64,000 bases of DNA from Thysanoteuthis rhombus (taxonomy: Eukaryota > Mollusca > Cephalopoda > Oegopsida > Thysanoteuthidae). A program made the translations under genes and the position numbers. This document shows, one piece after another, positions 33,196 through 44,110 of this stretch (its first letter is position 1; the number at the start of each line of letters is the position of its first letter). The stretch covers positions 52,294,838-52,358,837 of the forward strand of contig OY735212.1 in the NCBI GenBank assembly GCA_963457665.1. The letters are read 5' to 3'. The notes beneath the pieces were generated by a model. The model did not search any database and was not told where the DNA came from. It saw only the letters and a program-made list of their open reading frames with translations.

Positions 33196-33745
33196 ATAGA
33201 TGGTCGTATGGAAACAATAAATTCGTCAGGTGAATGTCTTAATAATTTCTAGAACCACTAGATCAAAGATATGCATTTCATCAATGGCCCCAACCGGTAG
33301 AGCGTGTAAATAGTGATGCAGAGCCCTAGGGAAACAGTCTCTTTTATTCTTCTACTTGGAAAGAACAAAAAGATATTTTGAGAAACTTTTATCTTCGCTT
33401 GCAGTCAATGCGTCAATGCCTTAGCTGATAACGTATCAAGTTATGTTGAAAACATTAGCGGGATAGATGTCTTATCTGGAGCTTACTTACCACATTGGCA
33501 CATAAAAATCTCATGACTTTTCTATTTTCTTCTTCTTTTGTTTTCAGAGCTTTTCAACATCATCCAACAATATAGTGAAATACATAAAGGTACAAATGCA
33601 GACACAAACCAACAACATTGTGTATTGCATTGGGTCACCCAAAATTTGTTCTGTTTTTATTATTGGATTGCTGCAACAGCACCCAGATTCAACTAACTTC
33701 ATTCAAAAAGGTTGCTTTTGATTGTCATGATAGCGTTTACGTGTG
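33195..33745. other. Unassigned sequence
   Basis: No gene recognised. ACCGGTAGAGCGTGTAAATA at 33294-33313 is weakly tRNA-like. Confidence 0.4.
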
Positions 33746-34130
33746 AGTGTGTGCACTAATGTGCCAAAACATTATGTCGTCCTACTTGATAAGGTGTTGG
33801 TCCCTCAAAAAAGTTTTTACCCGGTGAGGTATGAACTCTACAAGACCTGTGAAATGTTTTCTCTGGAGTGACACTAACATGTTTTCAGAGGTTGTAAGCT
33901 ACACGGCGAAGGTTCTGCAGAACAAACCTGTCGGTCCAGCACATATTAGAAGTGTTCATTCGGATTGAGATCTTGGAACTTATGTGATCAGGACAACACA
34001 GTGAATTCTTCTTTCTTCTCCAGACATTCCCGTGTGTAACTCGAGCCGGATAACAGGTTGCCAGCTGAACGATCCCACTGTCATCTTAAGAAACTGTTGT
34101 CATACAGGGCTGTACCATGTCTCCAATGGG
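33745..34130 (-). repeat. Decayed dispersed repeat, possible DNA-transposon relic
   Basis: Words such as AATGTGCCAAAACATTATG, GATAAGGTGTTGGTCCCTC, CCGGTGAGGTATGAACTC and TCATTCGGATTGAGATCTTG resemble, from memory, a repeat widespread in fish and invertebrate genomes ('TGTGTTGGTCC..', 'ATTGGATTGAGATCTGG'). I cannot name its family or show terminal repeats. The minus strand has stops in all frames. Confidence 0.45.
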
Positions 34131-34545
34131 GGTGCCAATTTAAATAAGGTTTTTCTTGAATTTACCGAATATGTAAATCTCCTCCGAATTCGAAAAATTG
34201 AGAAAACTATCTAAATCGGAAGAAAAAAAAGAAAAAACCCATGAAAACTTACAATATTGGTTTCTCAAGTTTGAAAAATAAAAATAGAAAACATTTGGCA
34301 TCACTCGTGAGGTTGGTGGTATTCGAGAATGTGTCTTCTACAAGAAAGATAAGACCCAATGCTCCTACGCCGAATATTGTCTAAGCGAATGCATCGCCTC
34401 CACGAGCTTGTTGTTTTTACACAATGCTTTCCGGGGCCATCGCCCCGCCCCCAGATTTCGAGGCACCTTATTCACTTAGAATGCGATACTTTTCATAGTT
34501 AAAAGGTCCACTTCTGTTATAGCCTGGGTACTATTACTTGCCTGC
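34130..34545. other. Unassigned sequence
   Basis: AT-rich flank of the satellite. No feature recognised. Confidence 0.45.
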
Positions 34546-36160
34546 AGCTATATTATTGTATACTGCCTTGAGTAATCTGCATTAGTGAATCAATATGACC
34601 ACATATTGCAAAGATTAATCTGCATAGGTACAACTATATGACACGTATATTGCCGACAGTAATCAGTATATGGACATCAATAAAAGCGTATATTGCCTTC
34701 AACATTTGACGGAGGTACACAAATGTGACCGCACATTGCCTATAGTTATATTGCCAAGAGTAATCTGCGTACGTACATCCATAAAACTGTATAATGCTTA
34801 GAATAATATGACCGTATCGTACCCAGAGTAATCTGCATAGGCATATCAATATGACAGTATATCGTGAAGAATAATTTGCATAAGTAATTTAATATGACTG
34901 TATATTGCCCAGTGCCAACTTCATAGGCACATTCATAAGACCATATATTGCCTAAAGTAATCTACATAGGTTGATATGAACACATATTGTCTGTGGTAAT
35001 CTGCATAAGTAAACAGATAACCCCAACCCTAACCCGACCGTATATTGCCCAGAGTAATAAGTAGATGTACATAAATATGAACGTATATTGCCTAGAGTAA
35101 TCTGCATTGTTATATCAATATGATTGTATATCGCGTGGAGTAATCTGCCCAGGTACATCAATATGACCGTATATTACCTACTGTAGTCTGCATAAGTACA
35201 TCTATATGGCTGTGTATTGCCTCAAATAATATGCCTAGGTACATCCATATGACATTATACTGCTTAAGGTGAACTGTATAAGTTAACTAATATGACTGAA
35301 TATCAACTAGTGTAATCAGCATAAATACAGCAATAAAAATCTATACATAGCGTAATCTGCATATGTACATACATATAACCGTATAATGGCTGAGGTGATC
35401 TTTGTACGTACGTACATATGATTGTATATTGCCCAAATTAATCTGCATAGGTACATCAATATGACCGTATATTGCCTATGATAAACTGCAAAAGTTATAA
35501 AATATGACCATATATTGCCCAGGGTAATCTGCTTAGGTACATCAATATGACTGTATGCTGCTTAGTGTAATCTCCAGAGTACATAAAAATGACCGTATAG
35601 TGCCCAAAGTAATGTGCATAGGTAAATCACAATGACCGTATTTTGCCTCGTAAAATCTGCAGGGGTGTAAGCTTACATTGCATAGACTAATCTGCATAGG
35701 TACATCCATATGACCACATATACTGAGAATAATTTGCATAGGTACGCCAATTTTAACGTATATTGCCTAAAGTAGTCTGCATAGGTACATCCATATGACT
35801 AGATATTGCTCAAAGTGATCTTCGTAGGTACATCCATATAACTGTACGACACTATGAATGATCTACAAACGTAGGTTCATATGACCATACATAGCCTACA
35901 TTGATCTGTATAGGTTCATAGATATGACTGTATAGTGCCTAGAGTAATTAGCATAGTTCCATCCATATGACCGTATATTACCTACAGTAATCTGCATGAT
36001 TTCACCTGCATGAATCCACATGGCATGGATTATCTGCATAAGTATATTAATTTCATCGTATATTGCTTTGAGTTGTCTGCAAATGTGACTGTATGATCCA
36101 TATGATCGCCTAAAGTAAACTGCATGTCAATCAATATTACAGAATATTGCCTTGAGTAGG

Positions 36161-36220
<60 letters not shown>

Positions 36221-37840
36221 CTGTTGACTAGAATAATCTTCCTGGGAACATCCATATGAACGTATAATGCCTACAGTAATCTGCATAGATACATCCATAT
36301 GACCGTATATCGCCTTGAATAATCTGTATAAGTACATCCATATTACGGCATAGAGACAGGCGTAGTATCCATATGAATGCATATTGTACACAGGTATCTG
36401 CATAAGTACCTAAATGAGACTGTATATGGCATAGAGTAATCTACATAAGTACATCAATATGACTGTATAATGCATAATCTGCATAGGTACATACATATTG
36501 CCATGTATTTTCCATAGTAATCTGCATAAGTACATTCTTATGATCGTATATTGCTCAAAATACTCTGCATAGGTACATCAATATGACTGTATATAACCCA
36601 AAGTAATCTGCATAAGTATATAATATGACCGTATTTTGCCTAAAATGATCCGTATAGGTACATCCATATTACCAAATAGTGTCTTGAGTAATCTGCCTCG
36701 CTACGTACATATAGCTGTATAATGCTCAAAATGAAATTGGTACATCAGTATGATTGTATATTACCTACATTAATCTGTATAGTAACGTCAATATGACAAT
36801 ATATTGCCCAAAGTAAATTGCACAGGTACATCAATACGACTGTATATTCCCTTGTGTTACCTGTATAGGTACATCCATATGACTGTATTGTTCTTAGAGT
36901 ATTCTCCATATGTACATCCATATGATTGTCTATTGCCCAGTGTAATCGTTGAAGGTACATCCATATTGTTGTATAATGCTCAAAATGAATTTGATTGGTC
37001 CATCCATAAGATTGTATATTGCAAACGGTAATCAGCATAGTTTCATAAATATGACCTGTGTTGCCAAGTGTAAACTGAATAAGCCAAAAAATATGACCGT
37101 GTATTGCCTGAAGTAACGTACATGGCTACATCAATACAACTGTATATTCCCTAGCAAAATCTGCACAGATACATCCGTACCTCGAATAATGTGCATTGAT
37201 ACCTGGATATAACCGTACATTGCGTAGAGTGTTCTCCTTATCTGCATCAATATGACCGTATATTGCTCAGAGAAATCTTCGTAAGTAATACATATGATTG
37301 TATGAAGCTTAAAATATCATTGATTGGTACATTTGTATGACTGCATGGCTTATCAGCATAGTTACATCAATATGGGCGTATTTGCCTTGAGTAAAGCGCA
37401 TAAGTACATCAATATGAACGTATATTGCCAAGAATAATCTGCATAAGTACATCAATACGACTGTAAATTCCCCACTGTAATCTAGTAGGCACATTCATAT
37501 GACTTTAATACTCGGAGTAATATACATAGATACATCAATATGATTGTATATCTCCTACAGTAATCTGCATAGGTACATCGATATGACCGTATATTGCTTA
37601 GAATAATCTGTATTTCTGTGCGACTGTACATTGCCAGGAGGTATATGCATAGGTACATTAATATGACCGTATATTGCGTGGAGTAATCTGCATAGGTACA
37701 TCAGTACGACTGTATCTTACCCAGTGTAATCTGCATAATTACATCAATATGACTGCATTTTGCCTTGTGTGATCTGCACACGTACATCAATATCATTGTA
37801 TATTGTCTTGAGTTATCTACATGAGTACATCCACATGACT
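34545..37840 (+). repeat. 43-bp satellite array, about 75 units
   Basis: The consensus unit consists of AATCTGCATAGGTACATC, then A or C, then ATATGACCGTATATTGCC and a variable TAGAGT-like junction, 43 bp in total. Units run head to tail for about 3.3 kb with frequent substitutions, small indels and one embedded TA tract. AAGTACATCA and AGGTACATCC variants alternate in places. The several minus-strand frames of 60-97 codons are repeats of the unit read in three rotating frames and are not proteins. Confidence 0.95.
36165..36218. repeat. (TA)n microsatellite nested in the 43-bp satellite
   Basis: The tract starts after GGTAC and ends at ATGACTG, exactly where a normal unit has ACATATGAC. It probably expanded from the TATAT/ACATATG core of one unit. 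Confidence 0.95.
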
Positions 37841-39207
37841 CTAGAGAAAGGTTATCCACCCTGTTGGTAAATAGGGATCTAAAATAAATCAAATTATCCG
37901 CAAACAGAGCTGAAATATAAACGTGTTTGTGTAGCGAATCCTTATTTCATCATATTCTAAGCTTCTTTCAAACTCAACTTGATTTTTAATGTCGAATGTA
38001 CCGAACACTTTATGAAATTAGCCCATCACACATTTGATATTGCACTTCATTGTATCATATTGTGTTCTTGATTTAATGGCTCCAGTAGATGGACAGGGAT
38101 TAGGCATAGAACCCCCTCAAAGTCCAGACTTGCAATCGAAGAATACTTTGCCCCAGAGAAGTGCTGAGAAGAAAATTTTAACTTTTGAGAAACAGAAAAA
38201 AATAAAAAAATTAACATCTTAAATCAGAGACGTCAACGTGGTGGAAGATTTCTGAAAGAAAGTTGAGAATAATAGAATCTCGTTCTGAGAACAGGAGACA
38301 ACCTGCGTAGAAGTAAAAGGAAAAGAATTGCCGACGGATTCTGTGTCCATTCTCTAGATTTTCTTTTCTACTCATTATTTCAATTTCATATTAATTTGTT
38401 TCTGCTTTTCTAAAATGTTTTAAATTCAGTTTTTCAATCAAACTATGGAAATTCGGACCCAACAAGTAGTTAGTTTTGGACAAGATTTGAGCTTGCATCC
38501 AATGTTCAAGAGAGCTTTCCCTTTATTGTAGGTAGACCAATACCATTTTTGTAATGTAGCGTCAATGTTCGGAATGTCGTTTTATATTTTTCACTATTTT
38601 CTTTGTTCTTACTCTAGTTTGCACCACTCACTTTGTATATTAATCAGTCGTCGTCGCTACATTAGCTATTACGATCTATAGTATTATCTATGTGCAAAGA
38701 ATTTTCACCTGAGATGATCGTCAACAGGTAACATAATGCCCAAATCACTTTGTTTCCGGCCAAGTTGAAAACGATTCAACGCGTTTATTACAAAGGAAGA
38801 GGAGAAAGAGCCAGCGAAGAAAGAGGAATGATTTTTCTCTTTCACCGAGATATTTTTATCATATCTCATATTTCAAGTATCTTAACAGATTTACATATGC
38901 CATTTTTTAATCAATTAGATACAAATAGGTTTATCACTGAAACAAGTGTGCTAAACGTATTCAAAAACTTTATAAACAACGTTGCAGGTTTTTTAACAGT
39001 CTCTCCTTTTTCTTGTTTAGTGATTTAGGATATTTTAATACATTACTTCCGTTTAGTATCAACAAGTTTTCAATTATATGATGTCGATAATAAAATTGAT
39101 TTCACATGAGCACAAAAATCAAGTTCGGTTCATGCAAAAAATCAGTGTGCGTTTTCATTTTGTTGCTGAGCCTGTCAGTCCGTAAGTATCCCCGTCAATC
39201 TATTCTG
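37840..39207. other. Unassigned AT-rich sequence
   Basis: The plus-strand frame at 38750-39028 (92 codons) has no recognisable motif. Nothing else seen. Confidence 0.45.
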
Positions 39208-39310
39208 CCTCCCCCCTCTCTCTCTCTCTCCCTTCTCTCTCTCCCTTCTCTCTCCCTCCTTTCTCTGTCTGTCTGTCTGTCTATCTGTCTCTCTCTCTCT
39301 CTCTCCATAT
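39208..39310. repeat. (CT)n/(CTGT)n tract
   Basis: CCCTCTCTCTCTCTC words interrupted by CCTTCTC, a CTGTCTGTCTGT run near 39266-39288 and a final CT run. Confidence 0.95.
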
Positions 39311-39600
39311 ATCTATCTATCCATATTTCTATGTTTCAACGATTTACCGGTTCTCAAGACATGTAGCAGTGACATTTTTGACAACTTTCCCCGGTTCAAA
39401 ATGATTTATAGGCCTCGCCTCAGGAGTCTCTTCGAAACATCTTCTTCTCTTTGTTAGTTCGCGGCTTCTTTGGTGGCTAATAGAGCTTAGACTCATTTCA
39501 CAGATTGCCGAGGAAAACGAATAAGAATATGTAACAACAATATCGCTCGTTTGCTAAAATCATTATTTCTTTAACATTTACGAAGCTCATACAGGATGAA
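39310..39600. other. Unassigned sequence
   Basis: No gene or repeat family recognised. Confidence 0.4.
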
Positions 39601-39680
39601 GGCTACAAGTGTGATGTACCCAATGAGGATCAAACTCGCTGTAGTCGCGGCCAACGTGATTTTTTGTTCCTGGGGAGTGA
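39600..39680 (-). repeat. tRNA-derived SINE, family S1 (partial)
   Basis: CCCAATGAGGATCAAACTCG on the plus strand gives a minus-strand CGAGTTTGATCCTCATTGGG, the B-box/tail block of the family. The A-box half is decayed. Confidence 0.6.
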
Positions 39681-40004
39681 GTGTTATTTCCTAATTACAT
39701 CTGTGTAAAAAGTATAGAAAATGGCTATGATTCTCCTCAAAATGTGGCCATCACAGAGATATACATATGTAATTATTTTTCTTTCGTTATGTGTTGAAAT
39801 TTACAAATTTGCTTGCTATAAAAAATCAACTAAAGTGGATTTCAAAATATCACTGTTCTGGTGACAAAAGCAAACTTTGAAGGGAATAATTGATACTTCA
39901 ATCAGTCAGAAAATAACGCTTATTACCCATGAACAAAAAAAAGTTTCAAAAAGTTGCACAGTGTAATTAATCTTATAGAGTGACGCTTTCGTGTTGACCC
40001 GCCA

Positions 40005-40095
40005 ACTATATTGCATCCAGTGAGGATCGAACTCACGATTGTAAGAATGATTGGAGAGATCAGCTTGTGATCCGAGTTAGACGCTTAGGCATCCT
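40005..40095 (-). repeat. tRNA-derived SINE, family S1 (best-preserved)
   Basis: The plus strand has GCATCCAGTGAGGATCGAAC. The minus strand therefore reads ATGCCTAAGCGTCTAACTCG toward a clear GTGAGTTCGATCC B box and the CTCACTGGATGC tail. Its spacing of about 45 bp between A- and B-like boxes fits a tRNA origin. Confidence 0.72.
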
Positions 40096-40393
40096 TTATT
40101 TACTGAGGTTAACTTTGTAAAGCCCGAAGCATTCCGTAAAAATTGATTGAACTTCGGTCATAATGGTCTGCAAGACTAGCTTCCTCCACTAATATGTCCT
40201 TTCGCCACAAATGTAATGTTAGTATGACACAAGGCCAAGATTGTGGGCCAAATAATAAGAAACTAACACAAAATTGTCGTGTTAATCTACTAGACTAGGT
40301 TGCAAAGCGAAATCAAACGACCAGGTACCAAAATCTTTGTCAAACTCATGCCTGCAACAAAAACAATTACCACCTAATTCGGATGAAGAAACT
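40095..40393. other. Unassigned sequence
   Basis: No gene or repeat recognised. Confidence 0.4.
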
Positions 40394-40490
40394 ATTCATC
40401 ATCATCATCATGTTAACGTCCGTTGTTGGACATATACAACCCTCTAAATTTGCCACATCTCTATATCATGGGCATCGCAGAGTCTATTTT
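40394..40490 (-). mobile_element. RTE-like LINE (family A), extreme 3' end only
   Basis: ATTCATCATCATCATCATG, then TTAACGTCCGTTGTTGGACA and TATCATGGGCATCGCAGAGT match the family A terminus at 17130-17230. Less than 100 bp are present, so this is a severely 5'-truncated insertion, as is common for LINEs. Confidence 0.88.
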
Positions 40491-40509
40491 GTCTTATACC
40501 ACGATATAT

Positions 40510-40594
40510 AGAATTAACAATTTCTCACCGTGATTTGAAATCATGACCAACTGATGGGAAGGCAGCTCTATAACCAATGGAGTCAAACTGACTA

Positions 40595-40597
<3 letters not shown>
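40510..40597 (-). repeat. tRNA-like SINE, family S2
   Basis: GATTTGAAATCATGACCAAC and AGGCAGCTCTATAACCAATG with GAGTCAAACTG repeat the modules at 2470-2535. The minus strand has GGTTATAGAGCTGCC in an A-box position and GATTTCAAATC in a B-box position. A TA tract follows directly. Confidence 0.6.
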
Positions 40598-40680
<83 letters not shown>

Positions 40681-40703
40681 ACAGAGAGAGAGAGAGAGAG
40701 ATT
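40598..40703. repeat. (TA)n-(GA)n compound microsatellite
   Basis: TA (40598-40677, with one GTATA interruption) is followed by AGACAGAGAGAGAG to 40703. Confidence 0.97.
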
Positions 40704-41070
40704 TATTATTATATATACGATTCAAAATTAGCAGTAACCATCATCAGTTGGAGTAGAAGACTTTTTTAGCACAAGGCAACAAGATTTGAGCACTAAGTTG
40801 GGATTGGGCACAATGCATCGTAATGGTCAATAAGACTAGTTTGCTCCATGTAATTTACCAAGCTTCGCTTAGTGTGTCACAAGGCCTCACGTGTACGACA
40901 GTCAGTTCAGATAAAAGTCTCTGCAAATATGCAAATTACTGGGAAATCATATCAAAGAGTAAACAACGAAACGTAAATTCAACCCCATCAAGGATTTTTC
41001 ACTTTTTCACATTTTTTCAAATTTGGGGTTAATTTCAGAAATATATACGTATATATTTGTATAGTTATTT
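40703..41070. other. Unassigned sequence
   Basis: No gene recognised. Confidence 0.4.
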
Positions 41071-41162
41071 AGCTAAATAGCCACTGGTAATGCAATGCCC
41101 TGAATAACTGTTTTCACTCTAATAGGAGTTTTTATGTTATATAACGTAATCTACAAGCATTT

Positions 41163-41212
<50 letters not shown>

Positions 41213-41322
41213 TAAAGCATAACTGTTGCGTCGAAAGAAAGGACCAGACCGAGAATTAATAAGATGAGATTTTTGAGTGAAAACAGTTACTCGGGACTTT
41301 GCATTACCGGCGGCTGTTTAGC
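41071..41322. repeat. 49-bp inverted repeat flanking a (TA)n tract
   Basis: The left arm 41071-41119 starts AGCTAAATAGCC and ends GTTTTCACTC. The right arm 41275-41322 is its reverse complement with about seven mismatches. Between them are ~155 bp including TA repeats (41165-41210). The right arm continues into GCTCCATGGTAAGAGC, which is tRNA A-box-like, so two opposed copies of one SINE-like repeat are plausible. Confidence 0.85.
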
Positions 41323-41357
41323 TCCATGGTAAGAGCAATGTTACGTTGAAACGGCTC

Positions 41358-41359
<2 letters not shown>

Positions 41360-41397
<38 letters not shown>

Positions 41398-41410
41398 ATG
41401 TGTGTGTGTT
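41360..41410. repeat. (TA)n-(TG)n compound microsatellite
   Basis: Short TA run followed by TG units with one TATG interruption. Confidence 0.95.
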
Positions 41411-43480
41411 GAACAACTATTTCAACAGCCTCAACGTACTGAGCTAACAAAAAGGGAGTAAAAGTGGTAAAATTGGTAACTATATATCATTGGATGTTCA
41501 CAAACATAATCTAAAAGTGTTGAATATTATCCTTTGTGGGAAGCTCAAGTAGCAATAGAAGAGCGGTTCAAGCCATTTGCTTACTAGCATATTCTCTTCT
41601 TGGTTTATCATCGTGTCATGCAAGTGACTGACAGTTGAAATTTGATTCTTCGTGTTCAAAAAGTGCCCCAAATTATAAACCTACCGTCAATAATTTCACG
41701 ATCATTTGCATACTAGTACTCGGGGGACTGGGCCTTATGCTAAGCTTCGTAAATCTCATAGTCTTAAGGACATCTTCAAAATCTCATACATTCACACACA
41801 TTCTCTCACACACTCATATACAAACGCGCATGCGCGAACACGGATACAAATTCTTCTTCTAAACAGACTTCTGAATATTTACAGAGGAGTGTCAAAAATA
41901 TGTTCTTATCAGTGTGTTTACCGTAACGACGTTACGTAAGTGTAATGAGAAAATGGTAAGTAGTTATTTCAAAGTTATTTCAAAGTGGGTACTTACCCGT
42001 TTCCGCTTGGATGAGTCAATAACGAGTATTTAGCAAAACATTGTGACACAGCGTTGAAATGAAGCGACATGTTTTTGAAAACAATCTCATTGAGGTCTTA
42101 AGATTCTTCATATTGATCCATAAATCTACACAAAACTCATATGCACACACACATTCAACTATACACACTCATATAGATATAAGATTTTTTGTCCAAGGAC
42201 ACGCACGCACCCCTTCCCACACACACACACACATATATAATCTATAATTCAGTAAATGATATGTGATGGGTTTATTCCATAAAAGTACTCGATACAGGAA
42301 TATTTAGTTAGAGTAGAGCTTTAAGTATGGTAAAATAATAGATTTGCTTTACAGTTCTGATTTGCTTGTGTAGCAGATCTATCGTTTTCATTATTTAGAG
42401 TGGTATACTGACTATTATGTCTACTCGAATGCAAACGAGTAAAAACATTATCCGGCAAAGAAAGATCGAAGAATGTATCCCCTGGAAAACCTTGGTAAAA
42501 AAAAAGAAAGATTTACGTAATAGTTCGAATTACACGGGATAATCAATACATTGATCGAGAGATAGTCGAGTGTGAAGCGTGCAATATCGGATTAAAAGAT
42601 CTTGTAATGCATCTTTCTACTTTTGTGGAATCTATTTTTCAAACGTCGCTCAGAGACCCGAAATGTTAAAAAGAGGTTTTAACGAAAGATCACTTTGAAC
42701 ACCACATTCACCGGTTGTCGTCACTGACTGACATGCCCAAATATGAGTTACGTCTCTTGATCAGTGTTGCCAAATGAGATATTTTCATATACATTTAGAT
42801 ACTTTTGGTTGCATTTGGATGTAAAAAATTATTACTTTCAATCATAAAAGTGATATGCTTCATAGTAATGAGATGAGTAATATTTTTGATAAATGATGTG
42901 ATATTTTGATGAAATATTGAAGATTAAAGTCACTATTCATAATTAATTTGTTATGTATTCCCAATATTTTGAATATACATCGAGAGATTCTAGACGTTTC
43001 TTGGTAGACTTTTTTGACTCAATTTTTGATGTAAAATTAAAGTTGGTAACGTTGCCATTGCTCGGTCTCCACACAAGAAAAGAAGTAGCGCATCGATCTG
43101 ACGTTCAGGTTTTTGCTTATTGAAAAAAAAAATATGTACGTACACATATACATATAGACAATCACAACTTTGATGTAACTGATGAGTTTTACCTTTTCCA
43201 ATCGAGGGTCTACTGTTTTTTGTATTGTGAGAATTGTTTTATAGGGTAAAATTCCAAGTAGTTCGAGAGATTTCTCTACATTCTTGCAAATAAAGACTCA
43301 ATAGTTTCCTTCTACAACATTGTTAATTGTGTAAATAAATCATTGTGTTTAAACAGTAGTTTAAAGAAGTGGAAGAGTCCATTGTTTGAAATGGTTGGTA
43401 GGAGATATTTTATGAACAAAATTGTTATCTTCGTATGGACAGAGAAATTGAAAACATCAGACTGCATTTTATACATCAAT
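41410..43480. other. Unassigned AT-rich sequence
   Basis: No gene recognised. Short CA-rich words lie at 41790-41840 and 42140-42235. The plus-strand frames at 41635-41939 and 42059-42247 owe part of their length to these. Confidence 0.45.
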
Positions 43481-44044
43481 GGTTTCCAACCTTTTCAAGG
43501 TCATTCCCCACTTCTGTTAATAAAATTACTTGTTTCCCCACTTCCTTCCAGTTAAGTAACTTACAAAAAAAGAACAATTTCAAAAGATAGTTTGATTTTG
43601 GATATAAGACATATTTAATTAGAATTAATTTAAATCTTATAATTGTACAACTTATGTTGTGTATTTGTTGCTCAAAGAAGGCAAACGCAAATAATTAGGA
43701 ACACATCAGTTGAGATCCCAATTCATTATAAAAAATGAGATTTCTGCTATTGTAACTGATATACACATCAATGTAATCTCTGTTTTTATTGTTTGGTTTG
43801 GTTAACATTTCCGATGAAAGAAACTACCAATCAAGCACACACACACATGTATATAACAAAAGTGTAAACGTTTGGCCAATAAAAATGGTACCTCTTTCAC
43901 TAGTTTATGAAATACACCGTTTTAGGATAAGATTTAGTTTAATTTATAATTATACAGACACTACTGTGTATTCGTTACTCAAAGAGAGCAAGAAAACATA
44001 ATTACGAGCACATTAATTGAAATTCCAATTCATTATAAAAAAGT

Positions 44045-44046
<2 letters not shown>
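43480..44046. repeat. Two diverged direct copies of a ~125-bp segment, with a possible hAT-like edge
   Basis: GTGTATTTGTTGCTCAAAGA at 43659 is matched by GTGTATTCGTTACTCAAAGA at 43965. AATTAGGAACACATCAGTTG is matched by AATTACGAGCACATTAATTG, and CCAATTCATTATAAAAAA occurs in both. Upstream, GGTTTCCAACCTTTTCAAGG at 43482 resembles the GGTT(C)CCAACCTTTT motif of some hAT transposon ends (from memory). No transposase is visible. Confidence 0.65.

Positions 44047-44047
<1 letters not shown>

Positions 44048-44106
<59 letters not shown>
44048..44106. repeat. (TA)n microsatellite
   Basis: About 29 TA units lying between the duplicated segment and the 69-bp array. Confidence 0.98.

Positions 44107-44109
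<3 letters not shown>

Positions 44110-44110
<1 letters not shown>

Noticed and set aside
35012..35035. Telomere or interstitial telomeric array
   Set aside because: Only one complete CCCTAA word. Insufficient for a telomeric repeat.
36137..37038. Minus-strand frames of 88 and 97 codons
   Set aside because: Rotating-frame translation of the 43-bp satellite.
34545..37840. CRISPR array
   Set aside because: Units are contiguous 43-bp repeats with no unique spacers, and the context is eukaryotic.
40005..40095. Functional tRNA gene
   Set aside because: A B box is present but the acceptor and anticodon stems do not pair and the sequence recurs as a decayed family.
41314..41335. tRNA gene start (TAGCTCCATGGTAAGAGC)
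   Set aside because: A-box-like only. No B box at tRNA spacing; a TA/TG tract follows.
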